Of a DNA stretch of 64,000 bases, positions 16,557 through 23,649 are shown piece after piece. The notes beneath the pieces are model-generated. The model did not search any database. It was given only the letters and a program-made list of their open reading frames with translations, and had not been told where the DNA came from. Within the stretch, counting starts at the first letter, position 1; each line of letters opens with the position of its first letter. Location: positions 62,001 through 126,000 of the forward strand of contig JAJBUG010000039.1 in assembly GCA_020860515.1 (NCBI GenBank). Reading direction: 5' to 3'. Both the position numbers and the translations under genes were made by a program. This DNA comes from Bacteroidales bacterium. Its GTDB lineage: Bacteria; Bacteroidota; Bacteroidia; Bacteroidales; Muribaculaceae.

Positions 16557-16800
16557 AGTTTTTGCTGTATTCGTAGATTGAATCACTTGGCAAATCTATA
16601 TCTTCATTCCAATAGACACATGTGCGACTTGTGTCTAATTGCACTTGATAGAATAGGGCATACTCATCCTTTAGAAGATTATACTCAGGAAGTGTAGCAA
16701 TATCCTCCTTCATATCATACACCACTTAGTGGCCATCATCAAATTCCACAAAGAGCTTGTAATCCTTAAGTGGCTTTATATCCTTAATTTGTGGTATCAT
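16555..16800 (-). pseudogene. DUF2442-family gene with an internal stop
   Basis: Read from the ATG at 16798-16800, the frame gives MIPQIKDIKPLKDYKLFVEF, then DDGH and a TAA stop at 16726-16728. The same frame then continues for 56 sense codons through VVYDMKEDIATLPEYNLL and CVYWNEDIDLPSDSIYEYS to a TAA at 16555. The pattern (FDDG, YD, VxW..DIDLP) is that of DUF2442, an 80-residue protein often paired with DUF4160 in toxin-antitoxin-like operons. No DUF4160 partner is seen. A recent nonsense mutation is the simplest reading; the gene is too short to appear as one ORF. Confidence 0.7.
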
Positions 16801-16878
16801 AATGATGATAGCTTATATTTTAGCTTTTGTTTGTAAGTTATTAAGTTGTAATAAGATAACACGAAATGGTAGATTGTA

Positions 16879-16912
16879 AAATAAGAGAGCGGAATCTCCC
16901 GCTCTCTTATTT
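16879..16912 (-). terminator. Terminator of the C10 protease gene
   Basis: AAATAAGAGAGCGG (16879-16892) and CCGCTCTCTTATTT (16899-16912), perfect 14-base arms with a 6-base loop, 12 bases beyond the minus-strand stop at 16924. Confidence 0.85.
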
Positions 16913-16923
16913 GTAGGAAAGAG

Positions 16924-19900
16924 TTATTTTATTATCGATGAAAATTTAAAATAACCTTTTGAATGTACAAGGATGTAAGTGTTATTGGGTGAAATAGGTA
17001 TACTCCTATCTATGCCTCGATACATCAAAATGCCATTGGTGAGATATAGAGCCACCACTTCGTCTTCTCCAAATCCACTGAGAACTAAATAATCACCCTC
17101 AACCTTTGCACTGCGTTTGTCTTCTGAAATAGAATTTAGACCAGCTAAGGCAATAATAGTTTTGGTCACTGTTGAGGCTGCATAATATTCGTCATTTCCA
17201 TTTTGATATGCTTCTATCACGATTTCTCCAGGAGCATGAAGTATCAATACGTTGCCTGAGATTTCTGCCAAGTCAGATCCATCAAGTATGATATAGTTCA
17301 CCTCAAGGCCAGATGTTGCTTCTGCTATGAGAGTTATTATATCATTATCGTAAACCTCATCAAAATCTTGATTCCAAATTATCGATTGGTCTTTTTTTAC
17401 AGAAATGAAAGATTTGTATACTGGGTCTGCTGCAGAATAAGCATTATCTCCAGGTTGGGAGGCTTCGATTGTGATTTCTCCGGCTCCAAGAATTGTCAAA
17501 ATAAATCCGTTCAAAGATGTTAAATCTTCACCTTTGACGACTGTATATTGGATATTTAACCCAGAAGTCGCTTCTGCAGTCAACTCAATGGTCTCTCCGA
17601 CTTCAAGACTGCCAATCTCTTGATTCCAAACGATAGACTGATTATTTGTTTGAGAAACAAATGATTTGGTAATAGGAGTAGCTTCATTGAATACCTCATT
17701 ACCTGGTTGAGAAGCTTCGATCGTTATCTCACCTGCTCCTTTAATGGTGATGATAGAACCACTAATAGTTGCGATTTCTTCTCCTTGGAGAATTTGATAA
17801 ATTATTTGTAATCCAGAGGATGCCCAAGCATTTAATTCTATTACATTATTAACCTTAATATCTGTAAATTCTTGGTCCCATGTAATGGATTGGTCTTGCT
17901 TTTTAGCAAAGACAGACTTAGTAACAGGCGTTGCTGCATAGAAAACAATATTGCCTTCTTGATTGGCTTCGATTTCTATTTCTCCATTTCCTCTTATAGT
18001 AAGAAGATTGCCATCTAATGTCGCTATATCGAGACCTTTTGTTATAGTATAGTAAACAGCAAGACCTGAGGAAGATTCTGCCATTAAACTAATTTGGTCT
18101 CCAACCAGAACATTTTCAAACTCTTGATTCCAGGTTATAAATTGTTCTTTCTTAAGTGTGGTAAAGGTTTTCGTAACTGATTCTGCTGCTTGATAATCCT
18201 CATCTCCATTTTGTGTGGCTTTAATAGACACTTCGCCACCACCGATAATGGTAAGAATATTGTTTTCAAGAGTAACTAAATCTGTTCCATTAGTAATGGC
18301 GTATGTGACTTCAAGCCCAGAAGATGCAATTGCATTGAGCTCTACTTTATCCTCTATCGTAAGATTGGTTAGATCTTGTTCCCAAGAAATAGTTTGTTCT
18401 TTTAACTTTTTCTCAAGATAGAAGTAGTAAGCATCAGAGATTTGACCATATTTTAGGCCAAAGACCGCCATTAAATATTTAGTCCCAATTTCAAGAGAAT
18501 CCCATGGCCCTTTAAATGAAAGTGTGAGTGTTTCGTTGTCTTGCTCCAAATCAACGTACTGAGATTCCGTACGATCAAAAATACTTCCGGTTGATCTATC
18601 TGCGAAGACTATATACACATCTTCTTTCCAAGGGGCTTCATCGCATTGAATGGTAACTTTAATTTCGGGATCTTCAACATCAAGAGACGCTGCTTTGCTA
18701 ACTGATGTGCCATTTTTTTCACTTCCTACAAATTCCACTTTTGTTACTGTAGCAGAACCATTTTCAGTTATGCTGAAATAATAAACATTTGACATCTGAC
18801 CATTTGCTTCACCGAAAACGGCTAAAGCATAAGTAGTATCAAATTCAAGATTTTCGAAGTTATTGAATTTGACTGTTGTTGTTTCGCCTTTGTTTTCTAT
18901 AGAAGCAGATTTATTATCAGAATATCCCAAAATGCTTAAAGTATTAGGATCTGCAAATGCCAAGAAAATTTCATCCGCAAAGGGTGCAACAGTGCATTTA
19001 AAAGTAATATCTATTTCCGCAGAAGATGCTTTCATCTCAGCAGGAGAATTAGCCTTGGCGCCATCGCTTTCAGCTCCAATAAATTCTACTTTAGATATAG
19101 AGGCGGCTCCAGAAGCCTCTTTCTTTTCTAAGGTAAACCATGCGCCTCCCAAATCGGTGTACACACTGTTATTTAAATAAAGGAGGTATAGAAAATAGGT
19201 GCCTTCTTCTAGAGATGGATCTATGGTCAGATTAAAAGTTCTTTCTTCAGAACCTTCTCCATTATAATCAAATAATTGTGGTTCAGAAAATTGCAAAATT
19301 TGGTTGTCATTATTTACAATACAACACCAAACTTGGGATTTCCATTCTCCGGAATAAGTGATGTCCCATACAAAATCATAGGAATGTCCTGCATATATAG
19401 CGTCATCCTCTTCATTTACCGGGATATAATATTTACATGAGGCTTCTACGGTGCCCGATAAACCTGGCTGTTCAACTGTAATTTTTGTTTCGGTTACCTT
19501 AAATTTTAGATGATCATTAATTTGAGTTAAGTCACAATAAGCTCGTTCAATTTCTCCTTGGGAATTTCTAAAGGCTGCATAAACATCCCATTCTCCTACA
19601 GGAAAATCTTTAGTAGCTAAAGTCCCATATTTATAATATCCTGTCATTGGGTCCATTGAATAATTTCCCGCAGAAATAAAATGAGATTCATTACCATTTG
19701 TTATTTCTACTCCAAGATTGTAGTCAGCAGGAGCAAGTGCCCAGGAATATACAGTTGAACAAATCCAAATTCCTGTAGAGCTATTACGGGTATAGCTATT
19801 AGAGTCAGTTGCCAAGTTCTCAGCAAGTTCTAATGTTAAAGCAAGGGGAGAATTTTCTTGAGGTCTTATGTCAATAAGAATGCTTTGGTCAATTGAAAAT

Positions 19901-20982
19901 CCTTCTTTTCCAGAACCACCTCCAATGCCTGTTCCTGTTGGATTTAGAAGGTATAAGGCATAATAGCCATCGCAATAACCACTCCAACCCCAGTTAATAT
20001 GGAAATACTGAGTTCCATCATATCCATCACAAACAAAAGCATGACCTTCGTTATTTTCATTTGTTCCACTGTATAATACTGGTAATCCAAGGGAAAGTTG
20101 ATCATAGATAATATTTTCCCATTCTTCTTGGTTATCAAACCAAATATGTTTGAGAAATTTTAATGATTTATCATAATTTAAATACTCTAATAATCCAGTA
20201 CCAACTAATATGTAGGTAGTTGAACTTTCTAAAGGAGAGTAGCTCATTTGTGAAGCTACTCCACAGGCATGCATTAAAGTAGCAACCGCACTCTTTTGAG
20301 AAGATGTAGCTGTGTTATCATATTCATTGAGCATATTACTCCAATCAAAAGAAGTGGAACCAAAATTAAATTCATCTGTGTAGGAGGTTCCATTATAATC
20401 GAAATTATAGGATAATGAGCCGATTCCAATTTCTGGCCAATTGTGAACTTTCATAACTTGAGCCATAGCTGTTGCACCACAACCAGTTACTGAGCGACTA
20501 CCTCCTAATATTGGACATTCATCATTGTAGGGTGAGTCTTGATCCCATTTTGTTTTACAAATAGGATCTATAACGGGCCAGTTGGATCGTGACGGTGCTT
20601 TACAAGCATCAGAATTAAAATTTTGTAATTGATATGTGTATGCCTCTAAAAGCCATTGTAAAGAAGTGGGAATGTTGGTACCATCAAAGGAATCCGTGTC
20701 AGAGTATCCTAATACAGGATTTTCAAGTTCATCATTTGCGGCCAATACCAAGAATCCATTCTGTGAATCTTGGCGAGCGAAAACATAAACTTCAGTCGCA
20801 TCATATACGAGATTGTAAGAGGCAGCTGAAACCGATTTTGTTTTTTGTGGCATTGATCTCAGTGCAGCTTGAAGAGCTTCCTCTGGACTGAGGTGATTAC
20901 CAAGGATCACACCCCATCCCATTGTAACCATAATGATTGCCATCATGGCACGAAGAATTGAAGAAAGGTAAAAATGTTTCAT
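16924..20982 (-). CDS. C10 (streptopain-like) cysteine protease with Ig-like repeats
   Basis: 1352 residues, exported (signal peptide about 1-28). A propeptide/Spi-like inhibitory region (about 30-130) precedes the peptidase. The catalytic cysteine is Cys168 in SVTGCGATAMAQVM and the histidine is His314 in EGHAFVCDGYDG, followed by the usual FHINWGWSG. After about residue 380 come beta-sandwich segments, then five tandem repeats of about 77 residues (950-1290), each beginning like QSITWDQEF and ending in a GE(I/V)xIEAxQ strand. The C-terminus resembles a type IX sorting domain. The C10 family includes streptopain, interpain and periodontain-like enzymes that degrade host proteins. Expression may run through RNA copy A upstream. 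Confidence 0.85.
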   Translation of the reverse strand: MKHFYLSSILRAMMAIIMVTMGWGVILGNHLSPEEALQAALRSMPQKTKSVSAASYNLVYDATEVYVFARQDSQNGFLVLAANDELENPVLGYSDTDSFDGTNIPTSLQWLLEAYTYQLQNFNSDACKAPSRSNWPVIDPICKTKWDQDSPYNDECPILGGSRSVTGCGATAMAQVMKVHNWPEIGIGSLSYNFDYNGTSYTDEFNFGSTSFDWSNMLNEYDNTATSSQKSAVATLMHACGVASQMSYSPLESSTTYILVGTGLLEYLNYDKSLKFLKHIWFDNQEEWENIIYDQLSLGLPVLYSGTNENNEGHAFVCDGYDGTQYFHINWGWSGYCDGYYALYLLNPTGTGIGGGSGKEGFSIDQSILIDIRPQENSPLALTLELAENLATDSNSYTRNSSTGIWICSTVYSWALAPADYNLGVEITNGNESHFISAGNYSMDPMTGYYKYGTLATKDFPVGEWDVYAAFRNSQGEIERAYCDLTQINDHLKFKVTETKITVEQPGLSGTVEASCKYYIPVNEEDDAIYAGHSYDFVWDITYSGEWKSQVWCCIVNNDNQILQFSEPQLFDYNGEGSEERTFNLTIDPSLEEGTYFLYLLYLNNSVYTDLGGAWFTLEKKEASGAASISKVEFIGAESDGAKANSPAEMKASSAEIDITFKCTVAPFADEIFLAFADPNTLSILGYSDNKSASIENKGETTTVKFNNFENLEFDTTYALAVFGEANGQMSNVYYFSITENGSATVTKVEFVGSEKNGTSVSKAASLDVEDPEIKVTIQCDEAPWKEDVYIVFADRSTGSIFDRTESQYVDLEQDNETLTLSFKGPWDSLEIGTKYLMAVFGLKYGQISDAYYFYLEKKLKEQTISWEQDLTNLTIEDKVELNAIASSGLEVTYAITNGTDLVTLENNILTIIGGGEVSIKATQNGDEDYQAAESVTKTFTTLKKEQFITWNQEFENVLVGDQISLMAESSSGLAVYYTITKGLDIATLDGNLLTIRGNGEIEIEANQEGNIVFYAATPVTKSVFAKKQDQSITWDQEFTDIKVNNVIELNAWASSGLQIIYQILQGEEIATISGSIITIKGAGEITIEASQPGNEVFNEATPITKSFVSQTNNQSIVWNQEIGSLEVGETIELTAEATSGLNIQYTVVKGEDLTSLNGFILTILGAGEITIEASQPGDNAYSAADPVYKSFISVKKDQSIIWNQDFDEVYDNDIITLIAEATSGLEVNYIILDGSDLAEISGNVLILHAPGEIVIEAYQNGNDEYYAASTVTKTIIALAGLNSISEDKRSAKVEGDYLVLSGFGEDEVVALYLTNGILMYRGIDRSIPISPNNTYILVHSKGYFKFSSIIK

Positions 20983-21077
20983 ATTAAGGATTTAAGTATT
21001 TATTCAGTGAATTATATTTCTTGCTATCTTAAAGAGAGGTGTTCTATCATTGAATCTAATTAATAATAGACAAAGAA

Positions 21078-21110
21078 GGATGGCATCGCTTTTAATAGGC
21101 TTTGCCATCC
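21078..21110 (-). terminator. Hairpin between RNA copy A and the C10 gene
   Basis: GGATGGCA (21078-21085) and TGCCATCC (21103-21110), followed on the minus strand by TTCTTTGT. It could end a transcript starting at RNA copy A, or act as an attenuator in the long leader of the protease gene. Confidence 0.5.
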
Positions 21111-21234
21111 TCGAGGTTGGCTTATGAATAAAAATTGGTAATTATCATTGATTGTAATTTATGAAAGAGGAACTTAGATCAAAGGCCTATGATGAATTAG
21201 CAATCAAAAAGAAGTATCGCATCTTCTCAAGAGG

Positions 21235-21512
21235 AAGAAAAAGAATGCGTGGACTGCTAATCCACTTCGTAATGGAGGCCCTGAGATTGCCTGGTACACA
21301 AATGTGGGTATAGTAGCCCACGCACATAGCTATATGCGTGGATTCTACTGTGCTCCCTCTTGTGTACGTTTAGAAATTTCTCAGGTTTCCATTACAAGAT
21401 AAGCATAGACGCTTTTAAGTTTTGAAGAAAAGACCTCTGTCTTTCCTATGAATGATTTATCTTGTCTTTGCAAACTTCCGTTAGAACTTTGACTTTAAAA
21501 TTGAATTCACTC
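21235..21512 (-). ncRNA. Candidate structured RNA, copy A
   Basis: An intergenic minus-strand element of about 280 nt with a consensus promoter at 21519-21550. Along the RNA: an AAGAC/GTCTT hairpin; an AGCGTCT-loop hairpin (box at 21407-21413); an outer 8-bp stem (21388-21395 with 21269-21276); an AA/GCC internal asymmetry; a 7-bp stem (21379-21385 with 21280-21286); an 8-bp stem (21360-21367 with 21294-21301); a CTACT/AGTAG step; an apical 7-bp hairpin (21335-21341 with 21318-21324); and a closing GTGGA/TCCAC hairpin (21261-21265 with 21249-21253) followed by a T-rich run. Stem sequences differ from copy B but the layout and unpaired motifs agree. It may be a free RNA or a leader of the C10 protease gene. 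Confidence 0.6.
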
Positions 21513-21518
21513 ATACCG

Positions 21519-21550
21519 CAAATTTACGACATTTATTTAGACTATACAAA
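21519..21550 (-). promoter_or_regulatory. Promoter of structured RNA copy A
   Basis: Minus-strand TTTG (21547-21550), 20 bases, TAAATTTG (21519-21526), followed by CGGT as in copy B. Confidence 0.7.
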
Positions 21551-21714
21551 TTTTTTGAGAATAAATGTAAAAATATTATAAAAATAAATTAAAAAGAGGG
21601 TTTATAATAAAATCTAAGGTAAAGAGGAAAGATAATGAGAAAAGTCTTATTATTCACTCGGTAATTGGAAAAGTAATATGAATTGTTGGTTTTGCTAATA
21701 TTAACAATAAAACT

Positions 21715-21741
21715 AACCGAATGGTAACTTGCCTTTTGGTT
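21715..21741. repeat. Repeated hairpin, copy 3
   Basis: AACCGAATGGTAA and a degenerate right arm TTGCCTTTTGGTT. The left flank from 21693 matches copy 2 almost exactly. It sits just ahead of the promoter of the ATPase gene. Confidence 0.65.
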
Positions 21742-21749
21742 AGTTTTTG

Positions 21750-21757
21750 TAACTTTG
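21750..21757 (+). promoter_or_regulatory. Probable -7 box of the ATPase gene
   Basis: TAACTTTG 19 bases before the ATG at 21777, with a TTG (CTTGCC) 18 bases upstream inside hairpin copy 3. The hairpin thus overlaps the promoter. Confidence 0.5.
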
Positions 21758-21776
21758 CGGATAAAATGGTAAGATT

Positions 21777-22901
21777 ATGAAGAATCCTTTTCAATATGGC
21801 AAGGTGGCTGAGCGTGAGAATTTCATAGATCGAGATGCGGATCGAGAATTTCTTAAGAACACTTTGTATTCTGGAACCAACGTGATACTCATGTCACCTC
21901 GGCGTTGGGGCAAATCTTCTGTAGTGAAACAAGCAATGGCAGAATTAACCCAAGAGACCTCCAATGTACGAGTAATACATATCGATGCATTTCCAATTAC
22001 ATCGGTTCAAGAATTTTATTCCGTTTTTGCTCGTGAGGTATTGAAAGCGACCTTTAATCATGTACAGGCGGTATTGGATGCTGTAGGGAGGTTTCTCAAA
22101 AACATCTCTCCTAAGATTTCATTCTCACCAGAGCCGATGAGTGAATTTTCTTTTTCTTTGGATTTGTCGCGAGATGAGGTAGATGACGAGGAGGTGCTTA
22201 GTTTGCCTCAGAAGATAGCTGCCGACAAGGGTTTGCAGCTAATCATTTGCATTAATGAATTCCAAAAATTGGCCAAGCTTCCCAATTATGAAAAATTGGA
22301 GAGCAAGATGCGCAGTATATGGCAGCATCAGCAAGATGTGAGTTATTGCCTCTACGGGAGCCAAAGGCACATGATGAAGGAAATTTTCGATTCGTCGGAA
22401 AAGCCATTTTACCGCTTTGGACAAATGTATCATCTCAAGAAGATTGCGGCAGAGGATTGGATTAAGTATATTCAGAAGAGGTTTCAAGACACTGATAAGA
22501 AGATTTCACCATTATTGGCACAGAAAGTTACGGAATTGGCAGATTGTCATTCATGGTATTTGCAGCAGTTGGCAAGTGCAGTGTGGAATTTTACCCCTGA
22601 CGAGGCTACCGAGGATTCTATATCTAAGGCTATGGAATGGTGCATGGATGTAAACAGTGAGACTTATCAGAACCTTTGTGATAAATTCACTGAAGCACAA
22701 ATAGGGTTGCTCCGGGCTATATCCAATGGGGAAATTCAGCTCTCCTCAAGCGCCAATATCAGAAAATACCGCCTTGGGAGTTCTGCAGCAGTGGTAAAGA
22801 ACAAGCGTATGCTCATCGAAGATGACATCATCGATTCTACTCGCAACACCCTCACCTTCCTCGACCCCATCTTCTTAGCCTGGTTTCGCACTAATTATTA
22901 A
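21777..22901 (+). CDS. ATPase_2-family P-loop ATPase, Walker B Asp replaced by Asn
   Basis: 374 residues. Walker A is SPRRWGKSS (40-48). Walker B reads LIICINEFQ (about 155-163), where the two relatives in this window have CIDEFQ (35195-36322) and AFDEFQ (61046-62176); the Asp that usually helps hold Mg is Asn here, while the Glu is kept. A sensor-like segment YCLYGSQRHMM and a C-terminal winged-helix region (about 300-374, ending FLDPIFLAWF) follow, as in the archaeal-type ATPase_2 family common in Bacteroidales. The molecular role of these proteins is not established. It is monocistronic, with a promoter at 21750. Confidence 0.8.
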   Translation: MKNPFQYGKVAERENFIDRDADREFLKNTLYSGTNVILMSPRRWGKSSVVKQAMAELTQETSNVRVIHIDAFPITSVQEFYSVFAREVLKATFNHVQAVLDAVGRFLKNISPKISFSPEPMSEFSFSLDLSRDEVDDEEVLSLPQKIAADKGLQLIICINEFQKLAKLPNYEKLESKMRSIWQHQQDVSYCLYGSQRHMMKEIFDSSEKPFYRFGQMYHLKKIAAEDWIKYIQKRFQDTDKKISPLLAQKVTELADCHSWYLQQLASAVWNFTPDEATEDSISKAMEWCMDVNSETYQNLCDKFTEAQIGLLRAISNGEIQLSSSANIRKYRLGSSAAVVKNKRMLIEDDIIDSTRNTLTFLDPIFLAWFRTNY

Positions 22902-23150
22902 GATTTGTCGATAAAAAAGGAGGGATTGAGGGGATAAAAGCGACAATATGACGAAGATGTTGGAGTAAATGGCTGATTTGGGTTAAACCTTAATGGGAAA
23001 GGGTGGTCTAAATTACAAAGACCGGAAAAAGTCGGAGGAGCTAAAACCTAAGGCAAGGCACCGAAAGGAACTTGATACGGTAACAAACTCCGAGACTTAA
23101 GAAGGTCTTTAGGTGGATAACATTTTATTAACTCTATAAAACTTACAGTC
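22902..23150. other. 249-base gap without a gene
   Basis: G-rich on the plus strand around 22990-23100 with short complementary segments (GGTC/GACC, CTCCG/CGGAG) that could fold ahead of the small secreted protein at 23151. I see no promoter consensus, repeat or coding remnant I can support. Confidence 0.3.
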
Positions 23151-23492
23151 ATGAAAACCAAGAAATTTATCATCGGTGGCCTCGTGGGCATTCTGCTTCT
23201 AAGCCCAATCAGCGGATATTGCAGCAGCTTCTTCAACATCAGCATCGGTAGCGATGGAGTTAGCATCACAACCAGCATCGACACTCCAAACTACTACCCA
23301 GTGCCTAACAATCCAGAGCCTAATCGCAAGCCTGAGCCCCCAAAGCCCGAGCCAAAGAAGGGCCACAAGAAAGATAACAAAAAGGACAATAAGAAGCCTA
23401 ACGACAACAAAAAGCCCGGTAATAACACCCCTGGCAATAACAAGCCAACCAATAGTGGTAACAACACCCACACCCCCACAGGGAAGAAGTAA
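23151..23492 (+). CDS. Small secreted Pro/Lys/Asn-rich protein
   Basis: 113 residues. A signal peptide (MKTKKFIIGGLVGILLLSP, cleavage near 25) is followed by a short SSFFNISIGSDGVSITTSID segment. The rest is disordered and extremely rich in Pro, Lys, Asn and Asp, with runs such as KPEPPKPEPKK and KKDNKKDNKKPND. Such tails suit a cell-wall- or envelope-associated linker or a DNA/anion-binding peptide. The family is unknown to me. The reading is supported by the signal peptide and by a strong hairpin repeat array directly after the stop. Confidence 0.65.
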   Translation: MKTKKFIIGGLVGILLLSPISGYCSSFFNISIGSDGVSITTSIDTPNYYPVPNNPEPNRKPEPPKPEPKKGHKKDNKKDNKKPNDNKKPGNNTPGNNKPTNSGNNTHTPTGKK

Positions 23493-23494
23493 GA

Positions 23495-23640
23495 GCTCAC
23501 CACGGAGGCATTGAAGACACGGAGGAATTTAAGCTCACCACGGAGACACGGAGGACACGGAGGAATTTAAGCTCACCACGGAGACACGGAGGACACGGAG
23601 AAAAATGAAATCTCCGTGTCCTCCGTGTCTCCGTGGTGAG
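23495..23640. repeat. CACGGAG repeat array closed by a 30-bp hairpin
   Basis: Three 38-base tandem units (23495-23532, 23533-23570, 23571-) of GCTCACCACGGAG plus GACACGGAGGAATTTAA type. The third unit forms perfect 30-base arms (23572-23601 and 23611-23640) around a 9-base A-rich loop, followed by TAAAATTTTTT. It lies between convergent genes (stops at 23492 and 23650) and can terminate both. Not a CRISPR: no unique spacers. Confidence 0.8.
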
Positions 23641-23649
23641 TAAAATTTT

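Noticed and set aside
23495..23640. Possible CRISPR array
   Set aside because: Only three units, adjacent and ending in an inverted repeat; no spacers.
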